Source of the DNA: CAVZQN01 sp963837395
GTDB taxonomy: Bacteria; Acidobacteriota; HRBIN11; JAKEFK01
Assembly: GCA_963837395.1 (NCBI GenBank)
Contig: CAWINI010000004.1
Span: forward strand, 806,001-870,000
Reading direction: 5' to 3'
Length of the DNA: 64,000 nt
Shown: piece by piece, positions 50,815 through 60,097 of the stretch
Numbering within the stretch: position 1 is the stretch's first letter
Layout: every line of letters begins with the position of its first letter
The notes under the pieces: model-generated
Database searches by the model: none
Told to the model about the DNA's origin: nothing
The model's input: the letters and a program-made list of their open reading frames with translations, nothing else
Position numbers and translations under genes: made by a program

Positions 50815-52094
50815 GTGAACGGGACTATACCCGTGCATCAAGATGCCCTAAATATCATAAAAGCTGGAATCGATTCAGTTCGTCCATCAAAATTATTTCC
50901 AGCTCTTTTAAAAAATCCATCCGATCCGAATCTTCTTCACTGGCAAAACTCTAAACAACGTTGGCTGCTTTCCCTGGGAAAAGCCGGATTGGCAAGTGCA
51001 GAAGCAATTTTGCAAACCGAAGCCTGCAGCGATTACTTTGTCGTTTCGCCTCGCGACGATATACCAGCATCATTAGATGCAAATAAAATTCATTTCGGCT
51101 CCCATCCATTGCCGGATAAGCAGAGTTTTTCAGCTGCAGCCGAACTCCTGAGTTGGCTGAAACAAATCCCTGATGGTTCGAATCTGCTCGTAGTTCTTTC
51201 CGGTGGAACCTCTTCGTTAGTAGCAAGCCCTGCTGAGGGCATTTCGGAAAATTCAAAGAGAATCTTGAACGATCTTTTGATCAAGAGCGGTGCGACGATT
51301 GAAGAAATCAATACCATCCGAAAACACTGCTCAAAAGTTAAAGGAGGACAATTAGGGGTAACCACTCAACATCTGCAAACTACAGTCCTGGTAATTTCAG
51401 ATGTCGCCTCGAATGACCTATCAGCGATTGGTTCGGGTCCATTCTATGTCGATAATACTACATTTGGAGCATCCAAAAACATTTTGGAACGGTACGGCAT
51501 TTTCGATAAAATTCCTGGAGATATCAAACAGCGATTAGAAGCAGGTATTGCAGGCAAAATTCCTGAAACTCCGAAGCCGGGATCTCTCAATATTCCTCAT
51601 TTCATCGTTGCATCGAATGAAACCGCATGTGCAGCAGCAAAAACAAAAGCGGAAGAGCTGGGCTACAAATCTGGTGTAATTCTGAATCCTTTGGTTGGGT
51701 CGATTGAAATTGCAGCTCAGGAAATTTTAAAGTACATCAATTCAATGATAGATCATTCAGCTATTATTCTTGGCGGCGAAGTAACTATTCGTGTAACTGG
51801 AAATGGAACTGGAGGCCGCAATCAGCATCTTGCATTGCTTTTAACAGAAGCTTTAGCCGGTCGAAAAATCGTTTTTGCATCAGCAGGAACAGATGGAATT
51901 GATGGAAATTCCTCTGCCGCAGGTGCATGAGCCGATAGTGATACTTTTGAAAAAGCGAAATCACTTAATCTTTCCGTTCATGAATTTTTGATGAATAATG
52001 ATTCATATCATTTCTTCCAGACATTAAATCAAAGTATTGTTACGCGACCGGTACAAATGTAATGGATCTTTATTTAATTTTATCATCCGCATAA
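50815..52094 (+). pseudogene. Glycerate kinase (GLYCTK/MOFRL type), broken by an in-frame TGA and an indel
   Basis: The product aligns with type 2 glycerate kinases: SLGKAGLASAEA, VVLSGGTSSLVASP, TIRKHCSKVKGGQL, VISDVASNDLSAIGSGP and the MOFRL domain (ILGGEVTIRVTGNGTGGRNQHLAL, FASAGTDGIDGNSSAAGA). A TGA at 51928-51930 then stops the frame. The same frame continues correctly (ADSDTFEKAKSLNLSVHEFL, NNDSYHFFQTLNQSIVT) until about 52043. There one base must be restored to reach ATGTNVMDLYLILSSA and a TAA at 52092. Two lesions in one gene make decay a real possibility, beside sequencing error. The start is a GTG at 50815 without a clear ribosome-binding site. Confidence 0.82.
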
Positions 52095-52231
52095 CGGGAT
52101 TTATTTCTTATTTTGACTTCGGTGGTTCTCTATGGGAAACTAATCTGGAACAAATCACCGGCTCTGCAACAAAAAACGGTTGAGAGCAAAATGCACCCGT
52201 TCTTGCAGAGCGCCAATAATCAGATCAAGTC

Positions 52232-53254
52232 ATGACAAAAAAGCTTCCTGGTTCAAGCAACTATAAATCGCGTAAAACAGCAGGTAGACACTATCCTGCT
52301 GCTCCTCCCAAAATTCCAACCACAATTGAATCATTGTATCTTGCGGCAGATCAATCAATACTTGATCAAGCTTCATCCCCATTTCAGGACAAAATAGTTA
52401 CCAGTCAAGTTTTGTATAAGCCAGGGCTTTTTGCGTTAGGGCGAGTTACATTCGAAGGAACCAGATGGGAAATTTTTCACGAACGTGATGTTACGCGTGT
52501 GATTCCATTTCCAGCTGCAGGTCATATGGCAGATTGGGAAAATACATTAATAGAAAAATTGGATCTTGCCAGCGTATCTGGATCGGCTGAGCCAAATAGT
52601 TTTTTTCTGGTGGAAGACAATCATGATTTTTCTGCGCCACATTTCCAATCGTTGCAAGAGCAATTTATAGATTATTTGACTACCAATGAAACGCTGGAAT
52701 TAATCTTCAATCCACATTTACGTCTTTACCGCAAGCTCGATGAAACCGAAGAATTATTTTTCAACAGGTGTATGGAGAGCTTGCGCGAAGAGAACGATCA
52801 AGAACGGAGACAGCTTCTAGAAACAATTCTCAGACATGAAGAGCGGCTAAAGGAAAAACTGGAACGTGAATATCGCGAACATGGATTGAGTAATCAAACC
52901 GATATGCAAACTGCGAAAGAAAGTGAGGCTTCGGCGCGCCTTGAAGCACAAGCCAGCGGTAAGACAGCTACCATTGAAGAACTTCAAGCTGAAATGGATG
53001 TTCAGCAATCTTTCTCACACATGGCAGAAATTCAACGAGAACTGGCCACGATCCAAAAACAAAAAGAAGAGAAACTTCATGAATTTGAAGAGAATCTCGT
53101 TGCTCTGGCTAAACAACGGGAGAAGGATATTGTTCGTGTTAATCGTGGCAATGTGAGAGCTCTACGATTCGCAGTTTTGTGGTTACCATTTACGGAGTTC
53201 ATCATTCAGGAAGAGAACCGCCGGCGCATTGAATTAATTCAGTCCTTCCAATAA
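52232..53254 (+). CDS. Coiled-coil protein of unknown function
   Basis: The 340-residue protein has a basic, proline-containing N-terminus (KLPGSSNYKSRKTAGRHYPAAPP), then a mixed domain (residues 35-160; LYKPGLFALGRVTFEGTRWEIF). A long acidic/basic coiled coil follows from about 170 to 300 (EENDQERRQLLETILRHEERL, then EMDVQQSFSHMAEIQRELATI). A short conserved-looking end reads ALRFAVLWLPFTEFIIQEENRR. There is no signal, membrane helix or catalytic motif. It is followed 39 bp later by rarA on the same strand. I cannot name a family; a structural or DNA-maintenance accessory role would be speculation. Confidence 0.75.
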   Translation: MTKKLPGSSNYKSRKTAGRHYPAAPPKIPTTIESLYLAADQSILDQASSPFQDKIVTSQVLYKPGLFALGRVTFEGTRWEIFHERDVTRVIPFPAAGHMADWENTLIEKLDLASVSGSAEPNSFFLVEDNHDFSAPHFQSLQEQFIDYLTTNETLELIFNPHLRLYRKLDETEELFFNRCMESLREENDQERRQLLETILRHEERLKEKLEREYREHGLSNQTDMQTAKESEASARLEAQASGKTATIEELQAEMDVQQSFSHMAEIQRELATIQKQKEEKLHEFEENLVALAKQREKDIVRVNRGNVRALRFAVLWLPFTEFIIQEENRRRIELIQSFQ

Positions 53255-53293
53255 TCTCGCATCCCGCGTGCTTCGTGATTATAATTCGTTTAA

Positions 53294-54652
53294 ATGAAAG
53301 AAACTGAAACTCCTGGTCTGTTTGAAAGTGGTGAAAGCCGTGCGAAGGGTCCACTCGCTGATCGGATGCGTCCGCGAATTTTCGATGAATTCCTGGGACA
53401 GGAAGATTTGGTTGGACCTGGACGCATTTTGCGTCGGATGGCAGAACAGCGACAACTTCGTTCGGTAATATTTTGGGGTCCCCCTGGAACCGGCAAAACA
53501 ACGTTAGCGCGGCTTTTAGCTGCCTCTGCAGCCGCGTATTTCATTCCTTATTCCGCCGTGACTGCCGGAATCAAAGAAATCAAAACAGTGATGATGGAAG
53601 CACAGCGGCAACGGAAATATTACGGACGTCAAACTGTTCTTTTTGTGGATGAAATTCATCGATTCAACAAAGCTCAACAAGATGCATTTCTTCCCTATGT
53701 TGAAAGCGGCGACATCATTCTGTTAGGTGCAACCACAGAAAATCCATCCTTTGAGATCAATTCCGCCTTGTTATCGCGTACTAAGGTTGTCGTACTACAT
53801 GCTTTGGGTCCGGAGAGTATCCGCGAAATTGTATTGCGCGCATTACAGGATACAGAACGGGGGCTTGGCGAATCAGGATTGAAGTTATCGGATCAAAGTC
53901 TGGAAGTTCTGGTACGGATGTCGGATGGGGACGCCCGTACAGCTTTAAATTTGCTTGAACTTGCAGCAGACATCGCCGGATCAAGTGAAACAAAAGAAAT
54001 CGGTCCGCAGGAACTGGAGCAAGCTTTTCAACGAAAAGTATTGTTGTATGACAAAAAAGGTGAAGAACATTACAACGTCATTTCTGCGCTTCACAAAAGT
54101 TTGCGTAATAGTGATCCCGATGCGGGATTGTACTGGCTTGCGCGGATGTTGGAAGCTGGTGAAGATCCGCTATACATAGCGCGCAGACTGGTTCGCTTTG
54201 CAAGCGAAGATATTGGAATGGCTGATCCGCAAGCGCTGGTTGTTGCAATGGCTGCTCAGCAAGCAACACATTTCATCGGAATGCCTGAAGCAAATACGGC
54301 TCTCGCGCAAACGGTAATCTATTTGGCCACAGCACCAAAGAGTAATGCAGTTTACGAAGGGTACACGCGCGCTGCCGAAGCTGTGCATGAAAAACCGGAT
54401 GAACCGGTGCCGTTGCATATCCGTAATGCGCCTACACCGTTAATGAAGAATCTGGGATATGGAAAAGGGTACAAATACGCGCACAATTTTGAGGATGCGG
54501 TAACGGATTTATCTTGCCTTCCTGATTCAATGGCCAGCGATATTTTTTACACGCCTACAGAGCGCGGCTTTGAAGAAGAAATTAAACGTCGTCTTGAGAA
54601 ATGGAATCAAAAGAAGAAAAAAATATCTGAAACTCAGCGAACCCGGCGTTAA
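53294..54652 (+). CDS. rarA: Replication-associated recombination protein A (MgsA/RarA)
   Basis: The 452-residue AAA+ ATPase has the RarA signature: PLADRMRPRIFDEFLGQEDL, Walker A WGPPGTGKTT (near residues 56-65), Walker B VLFVDEIHRFNKAQQDAFLP, GATTENPSFEIN, and the C-terminal cluster PDAGLYWLARMLEAGEDPLYIARRL-like sequence and IYLATAPKSNAVY. RarA acts at stalled replication forks with SSB and RecA-linked repair. Length and motifs are complete. It has a highly basic tail (KWNQKKKKISETQRTRR) and converges with the nidogen-domain protein gene. Confidence 0.95.
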   Translation: MKETETPGLFESGESRAKGPLADRMRPRIFDEFLGQEDLVGPGRILRRMAEQRQLRSVIFWGPPGTGKTTLARLLAASAAAYFIPYSAVTAGIKEIKTVMMEAQRQRKYYGRQTVLFVDEIHRFNKAQQDAFLPYVESGDIILLGATTENPSFEINSALLSRTKVVVLHALGPESIREIVLRALQDTERGLGESGLKLSDQSLEVLVRMSDGDARTALNLLELAADIAGSSETKEIGPQELEQAFQRKVLLYDKKGEEHYNVISALHKSLRNSDPDAGLYWLARMLEAGEDPLYIARRLVRFASEDIGMADPQALVVAMAAQQATHFIGMPEANTALAQTVIYLATAPKSNAVYEGYTRAAEAVHEKPDEPVPLHIRNAPTPLMKNLGYGKGYKYAHNFEDAVTDLSCLPDSMASDIFYTPTERGFEEEIKRRLEKWNQKKKKISETQRTRR

Positions 54653-54658
54653 AAAAGC

Positions 54659-56350
54659 TTAGGGTAACGTCGCGTCCATCGTCGCATTTACAGTTTGTTT
54701 TTTCCAAAACGCTACCCAGCTTGTGCGGATTTTTTCTAACTTCGCCAGATCAGCCTGTGATGGGGCAGTTTTTTTCGTAAACAAAATAAAAGCTTCTCTG
54801 AATTTTTTTTGCGATGTTCCACTATTCGGAACTCGCGCTCCTTCAAAATTCAATATATCTTGCAATCGAACATTCACTCTGGTTCCACGGATTGTTACAC
54901 CGGGCTCCGGTGGACGTTCCGGATCTGAGTTGCCGGTTACAACAAACGTATCCGGCACAGCACCTGGCGGAATTAATCCCATCATATATCGATCGAATTG
55001 GCTATAAGTTTCATTTGCTCCAACCGTTGTGAACGTTCCATCACCGTTATCGCGAATATCGTTTCCTTCCATACATGATGCATCGGTATCCATGTAAAAA
55101 TTCCAATGCGAATCGGCACGGCCTAACAAAAGATTCTGAGGCTGTCCGGCGATCGCTACTCTCGGAAACGCGAGCCAGCGATGTCCGTTTTCTTGACCAA
55201 AAACTTCTAGCGTACTATTGCTAAACAAAAATTCGGTCTCCGGATCGTTAGGATATTTTCCCAGCAAATCCATCATAACAAATCCTTGAACTTTCGGGCT
55301 GCTAAACGCTTTGCTGAAATTAAAGATAGGTTGACCGATTCCTCTGATGCTGTTTTGAATTCCGGAATAAAAAGCGAAAGCTCCTGTTCCTTGCAGTGCA
55401 CTGAAATCGGTCCAAACAACAATAAAATCAAAAACTGATGGATGGGTTTGATAAAACTCATTGATCAATGCTGTGAAGTCAACTTCTTGTCGTTCCGCAA
55501 AACGTTCCAACACAGCAGATTTAACATTAGGCAGCGTTGTGATGTTTGAGTAATTAACAAACTTTAAATTTGAAAATGTAGTATTCCCTGGACATACACC
55601 TACGACAGCAGCTTTGGTATCTATTCGAGTGGAATAAATGAATTCGATGTTTCCATTTTTGAAAAGATTAACCTGAAAAGTATTGCTATTCGCTCCGATA
55701 TTTAAGAATTCGGAAACATCATTCCAGGTTACCGTAAATTTTGTAGATGATTGCAGAACGCGAACCTGCCCTCTTGCTTGTGGATTCAAATCTTGAAAGA
55801 AGGGCGCAAGTCTTGGTGGTCCGGTAAGCACGCGAAAAACATCGCGGGCGGTTAAGGCATTATCCGGCTGTTTAAACGTAAGATTTCCATCCGTATTAAT
55901 GAAGACCGAAGTGTAAGTTGCTCCGTAAAATTTAAAATTGAACCCGTTTGTGAAAGCAACTTGTTTAGAATCATCATCTGTGAGAGTGATCGCACCTCCC
56001 TGGTTTCCTGAAATCGAACCCGCGCCAACCTTGATATCAAATGCTCCTTGCGCATTGAACGTAAACGTAATCTTTTTTCCTTTCAAATCAAAAATATTAG
56101 GAGTGATCAATGTGGTTGAATTTGCTTTCATTACAGCAATCTCACCAACATCCTGATTATTTTGCTTTGCGCTTGCCACAGATAACGGACGAATCCCTTT
56201 TTCTTTCACACGATATTCATGATTCTTAATGAAATATTCCGTTGTCATTTGACCTTTAGTTCCACACCATTGGCGTTCATCAAGCCGTGCAAATGCAGGT
56301 CCAGTGAACATGAGAACACAGATGAATGTTGATAAAATCTTGGATCTCAT
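54659..56350 (-). CDS. Secreted protein with nidogen-like domain and a metalloprotease-like motif
   Basis: The start is taken at the ATG at 56350 (MRSKILSTFICVLMFTGPAFA), which yields a clean signal peptide. The 563-residue product has a beta-rich nidogen-like (NIDO) region (FTNGFNFKFYGATYTSVFIN, NLTFKQPD, RLAPFFQDLNP). It then has a second domain with FIVVWTDFSA and a segment EVFGQENGHRWLAFPRV. This looks like a zincin motif HEXGH with Gln in place of the first His, so it may be inactive or use another arrangement. Later, ETYSQFDRYMMGLIPP resembles metzincin Met-turn-type text found in related secreted proteins. Location: periplasm or outside. Confidence 0.7.
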   Translation of the reverse strand: MRSKILSTFICVLMFTGPAFARLDERQWCGTKGQMTTEYFIKNHEYRVKEKGIRPLSVASAKQNNQDVGEIAVMKANSTTLITPNIFDLKGKKITFTFNAQGAFDIKVGAGSISGNQGGAITLTDDDSKQVAFTNGFNFKFYGATYTSVFINTDGNLTFKQPDNALTARDVFRVLTGPPRLAPFFQDLNPQARGQVRVLQSSTKFTVTWNDVSEFLNIGANSNTFQVNLFKNGNIEFIYSTRIDTKAAVVGVCPGNTTFSNLKFVNYSNITTLPNVKSAVLERFAERQEVDFTALINEFYQTHPSVFDFIVVWTDFSALQGTGAFAFYSGIQNSIRGIGQPIFNFSKAFSSPKVQGFVMMDLLGKYPNDPETEFLFSNSTLEVFGQENGHRWLAFPRVAIAGQPQNLLLGRADSHWNFYMDTDASCMEGNDIRDNGDGTFTTVGANETYSQFDRYMMGLIPPGAVPDTFVVTGNSDPERPPEPGVTIRGTRVNVRLQDILNFEGARVPNSGTSQKKFREAFILFTKKTAPSQADLAKLEKIRTSWVAFWKKQTVNATMDATLP

Positions 56351-56378
56351 TAGAAGGCTCCTCCTCCGAAACAAGCAT

Positions 56379-56443
56379 AAAACGTAAAGCGTAAAACGTA
56401 AGTAACCATAAATCACGTTTTACGTTTCACGTTTTACGTTTTT
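56379..56443. repeat. Long hairpin built from AAACGT words (family C)
   Basis: The left arm 56379-56400 (AAAACGTAAAGCGTAAAACG) pairs with the right arm 56414-56443 (CACGTTTTACGTTTCACGTT, then TTACG), with a 13-nt loop. The arms are iterations of (A)AACGTAA(A). It lies between the unknown gene at 56446 and the nidogen-domain gene. Confidence 0.85.
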
Positions 56444-56445
56444 CT

Positions 56446-57042
56446 TCATAGACTTTTGCGGTAGGCGCTCACAAAGAGGCGAAGACAATAGAGGTAAATT
56501 GCGCTGGCTAGTTTTTCCGGATGTTTCAGCAAGTCAGAAAGATATTTTTTCTTAATTCGGAAACGTTGCTGCAAAATTACATCTTCCATTTTTTTTGTAA
56601 CTTTGCTTTCTTCTTTTTTCTTTTTGGTAGCAATCTGGATATCTTGATCAGGAGAAAATTCAAAAAAATCAGCAAATTTATACAGGTTGCCATCAGGGGC
56701 GTGCTGATAATCCGAATCTTCAGCAAAATTTTTCATAATTCCAGTTGCAACTGACGAACTCAATTCATCACGGATACGTTCGCGAAATCTTTCGACATTA
56801 AATCCGCTGGAGTAAACGTTTCCTGATACTTCGATAAAAACATCATTATCCGTTTGATAGCCCTTAAGTCCGAATGTATAGCCCATCACAGTTACCAGGG
56901 GGGCAACGAAATCGGGGCGATTGCGAAGCGGGACGCTGTATTCATCCATATTGATTCCAGGTCCCAAAAAAAAGTTGCGGTACCGATGCATTACTTGAAC
57001 TAAAACCTCATCGATTTTGTCAGAGACAGGGTCTTCTTTCAT
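56446..57042 (-). CDS. Protein of unknown function
   Basis: The 198-residue product has no signal peptide or membrane helix. The N-terminal 130 residues look globular (VLVQVMHRYRNFFLGPGIN, VMGYTFGLKGYQTDNDVFIEV). A lysine-rich linker (TKKKKEESKVTKKMEDVILQ) and a C-terminal helical end follow (LYCLRLFVSAYRKSL). No family was recognised. It lies between the TldE gene and the nidogen-domain gene on the same strand, with about 75 bp upstream, which would hold its promoter. Confidence 0.65.
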   Translation of the reverse strand: MKEDPVSDKIDEVLVQVMHRYRNFFLGPGINMDEYSVPLRNRPDFVAPLVTVMGYTFGLKGYQTDNDVFIEVSGNVYSSGFNVERFRERIRDELSSSVATGIMKNFAEDSDYQHAPDGNLYKFADFFEFSPDQDIQIATKKKKEESKVTKKMEDVILQQRFRIKKKYLSDLLKHPEKLASAIYLYCLRLFVSAYRKSL

Positions 57043-57117
57043 GATTCTCCATTAAGATGGGTTTAAAAAAGGGTTAGGTCTTTATTATACAGCAACTTTA
57101 CGGAGCCTCCAGAAGGT

Positions 57118-58513
57118 CTATTTTCCGGTACTGCCGATAAAACGAACACCACGAATTTTCAGAGCAGGAGCAACAGTGCAGGAAGGAATTAAGGCTCCAT
57201 ATCCTTCAGGATCATGGCACCCGAACAGGTTCGGAAAGCATTTCAATTTGATTGAACGATGCAACCACGCTTTGCAAATAACGAAGATTTACAATCGGAC
57301 AAACAATTTCTCCTTTCTCAACCAAAAAAGTTCCATCCTTGGTCATACCAGTTAAGATTACTTCCTTGCGGTCAGCAATGTTTGTATAGTGAAATCGGGT
57401 CACATAAATCGTTGGTTCTTCGGATGATGCGATCATAAAATCCAATGATTGATCTCCGCCTTCCATCATCAAATTCAGCGGAAGTGCACCGTTATGACGT
57501 TGCCCTGCGCCAAGTGAATGACCGGTGCTTTCTGATTTCATTTTTGCAGCAAGCAAACCATCGCGCGCAACATTTTTACCAATGCCACGTTCAATAAACA
57601 TCACACGCTTTTTGGGAGTTCCTTCAAAATCAAATGGGAAAATGTAACCTGCGGGATTATTGCCGTCATCAAAAATCGTTACATTCTCACCCATAACTTG
57701 CTGATCAAGCTTTCCGCACAAAAAGCTTTCTTCTTCAAGATATGCCAAACCATTGAATCCGGTGTATGAAAGGAAATCCAGCCACTCTGCTGCTGCCGCT
57801 GGTTCTAGAATCACATCGAACTTCATTTCTTCGCCTGGTTTCTTTCCGGCAAATAGATCCCGTGGTGCTGTTTTTTGAAGTCGTGATTTGGAAATCAACT
57901 CCTCTGCAAAACGGTCAATATCGATTTCACTAACTTCCTGCGAAGCAGTGGATCCATAGGCACTATCATGTTCCCCGGTCAAAATTGCACTGATGTTCGC
58001 ATCGGTAAAAGATGTATACACGAGCGTGCCCATGCTATTGGCAACAGCAATTTCTCCTGAACCTGTTTGGAACTTTGCGGAAGTAGTGAGTCCATTTGAT
58101 GATGCAATGGTAATTAAAGTCTTGATCCAGCGTGCGCGATCTTCCGGAGAAAATGAGGCAGTCTTATCGGAAAAATGGCCGGGCAAAACGCCATGAGGAA
58201 AATGATCTAGTTTTAATCCGCTCGGAAGCTGAGCTTTATGCTGCGTTGAATCCAGAGCTGAATCAACCGTTTTGCGAATCGATTCATCGGTCAAAATATT
58301 TGTTGCAGATGAACCGGTTCTTAAATTATTGATAATATCGACCGCAAGATACGATTCAGATTCAGCAACGTTTTGATGGATTTGCGAATTCGCTACACGC
58401 GTAACATATGTATCCCAGGTGAGTAATAAGAATTCAGCATAATCTGGCTTTTTGCTCTGTCCGTGCTTCAAGCCCGATTTCAAAATTTCAAAACAACGTT
58501 TTTCGCCTAACAT
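57118..58513 (-). CDS. tldE: TldD/PmbA family protein (TldE partner), frameshifted near the C-terminus
   Basis: The main frame (57212-58513, 433 residues) has the PmbA/TldE features: an N-terminal domain with VTRVANSQIHQNVAESE, VANSMGTLVYTS, VILEPAAAAEWLDFLSYTGFNG and a C-terminal barrel (GHSLGAGQRHNGALPLNLMMEGG). It ends prematurely at EPVRVP. One frame over, the sequence continues CHDPEGYGALIPSCTVAPAL then KIRGVRFIGSTGK to a TAG at 57118, the expected family C-terminus. One extra base in the CCC run at 57220-57222 explains it. TldE lacks the metal-ligand HExxxH and pairs with TldD, the adjacent upstream gene, to form a heterodimeric peptidase. Confidence 0.85.
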
Positions 58514-58529
58514 TTTTTACCGCAGAGCT

Positions 58530-60020
58530 CTACTTCTTTTTACTACCAACTTTTACATTTCTGAATCGCGCAGGAGATGCACCATGACCTACCATCATGA
58601 TTTGGCCAGGTTGCCCTTTTCCGCAATTCGGTGTGCCATACATTTCCCACCATTGTTTACCACAAACTGCATCACAAGAATTCCAAAACACTGGAGTTAT
58701 TCCGGTGTAATGCGCATTTCGAAAAATAGGACCAACCTTTCCATTCTTAATCGGCCGCGCAACTTCAACTGCAAAACTGAAATTCTTTCGAAGATCATCG
58801 ATGCTCCAACTATAATTTGTATCAAGTAACAGTCCGTCTTCAGTTGAAGCAATTAAATCGTCGAAACTGGTTTCACCTGGCTCCATAACGATGTTTGTCA
58901 TCCGGATCAAAGGAATTCTGTTTGAAAAAGATGCTCTCATCGTTCCATTACTGGAATGAAAGTATTCCCGGCCCAAAATTTCATTTGCTTCCGCGACAGT
59001 CTCTCTTGAAGTGAGCAAATCCTTCCAGATTCCCTCCTGAATCAAAGGAAACTTTTTTGATTCAACTCCTTCATCATCAAATCCAAAGCTGCCCAAACCG
59101 CCTTCCAACGTGGCATCGGCTGCGATGTTTACAAGCGGGGATCCGTATCGAAAACTTCCTATTTGCGAAAGAATTGGAGTGAGAAAACTTCCGCCAGCGT
59201 AAGTAATTTCTGATCCAAGAATGCGATCGAGTTCAACAGCATGGCCGATCGATTCGTGAATTTGTAAACAAAGCTGGCTCGGCATTAATATCACTGCGGT
59301 TTCTTGTTCGGGGCAATCCTGAGCAGAAAGTAATTCTTCTGCTTCCGCAGCAACACGAGGGGCATGATCCAAAAGATTCATAGCTTCTATAAATTCATAA
59401 CCTTTCGTTGCGAAATTTCCGCGAAAACTATTCGGATAAGATCTGGTTTGAACTTCATTTCCATTTACTGCCCGCGCGCTGATTCCGCCGCCGCTAATAA
59501 TGATTTCCTGGCGGATATTTGTACCTTCAGTCGAGGAAAAGAATTTCACAGTTCTGTTGAATGAAAGATCACATTCTGTGATTTTCACTTTACTGCTTTG
59601 CTTGCGCATAAGCTGATCGGCTCTAACAAGCAAATCAACTTTCTCTTCTCGAGATACCTTAAATGGATCAATGGAAAATGAACTTAAATATTGTGCGTTC
59701 TTCCAAATCAATCCGGAAGAAAGTCGTACGGCTTTTTTGCGGGTTAATGCGCTGGCTTTTGCAATCCGAAATGCCAGATCTACAATGCGAGGAATTTCTT
59801 TCTCAACAGGATTCGATGAAGATGCAAATCCCCAAACACCATCTACAAGAACACGAACACCGAATCCAGCGAGTTCAGAGTATTCTAGATTTTCAACGAC
59901 TCCATTTTTGACTGAAATATCTTCCGTTACGGAATAAGGAATTACACGAACATCTGCATAATTTGCACCTTTCTGGATCGCGACATCCAATACGCGTTCG
60001 CAAAATTCCTTTTCATCCAT
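58530..60020 (-). CDS. tldD: Metalloprotease TldD
   Basis: The 496-residue protein has the TldD zinc motif HESIGHAVE (HExxxH) in LCLQIHESIGHAVELDRI, plus GVRVLVDGVWGFASSSN near residue 75, SFRGNFATKGYEFIEAMNLL, and the C-terminal LRKNFSFAVEVARPIKNGKVG. It forms a heterodimer with TldE that cleaves unstructured peptides, for example in peptide-natural-product maturation or antitoxin turnover in other bacteria. No such peptide gene was seen nearby. The TldE gene follows 16 nt downstream. Confidence 0.94.
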   Translation of the reverse strand: MDEKEFCERVLDVAIQKGANYADVRVIPYSVTEDISVKNGVVENLEYSELAGFGVRVLVDGVWGFASSSNPVEKEIPRIVDLAFRIAKASALTRKKAVRLSSGLIWKNAQYLSSFSIDPFKVSREEKVDLLVRADQLMRKQSSKVKITECDLSFNRTVKFFSSTEGTNIRQEIIISGGGISARAVNGNEVQTRSYPNSFRGNFATKGYEFIEAMNLLDHAPRVAAEAEELLSAQDCPEQETAVILMPSQLCLQIHESIGHAVELDRILGSEITYAGGSFLTPILSQIGSFRYGSPLVNIAADATLEGGLGSFGFDDEGVESKKFPLIQEGIWKDLLTSRETVAEANEILGREYFHSSNGTMRASFSNRIPLIRMTNIVMEPGETSFDDLIASTEDGLLLDTNYSWSIDDLRKNFSFAVEVARPIKNGKVGPIFRNAHYTGITPVFWNSCDAVCGKQWWEMYGTPNCGKGQPGQIMMVGHGASPARFRNVKVGSKKK

Positions 60021-60030
60021 ATTTTATGAT

Positions 60031-60097
60031 CTTACCGCAGAGGGCGCAGAGATCGCTGAGAAAATATAAAATAGATGCTGCGTACTATGCGGTAAGA
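60031..60097. repeat. Inverted repeat of CTTACCGCAGAG words (family E)
   Basis: CTTACCGCAGAGGGCGCAGA (60031-60050) and the following GATCGCTGAG are partly complemented by GCTGCGTACTATGCGGTAAG (60077-60096), with an AT-rich loop. It lies in the 77 bp between the crotonase stop and the TldD start. Confidence 0.7.

Noticed and set aside
51928..51930. TGA in the glycerate kinase gene as a recoded codon (Sec or Trp).
   Set aside because: TGA is an ordinary stop for gap (847-849) and nadC (30539-30541), no selenocysteine element is visible after it, and a second lesion follows in the same gene.
57058..57085. GGGTTAGGTCTTTATTATAC resembles the terminal repeat of the insertion sequence at 8958-10414.
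   Set aside because: Only GGGTTAGG and a T-rich run match; the diagnostic TGTCTCAA end is absent.
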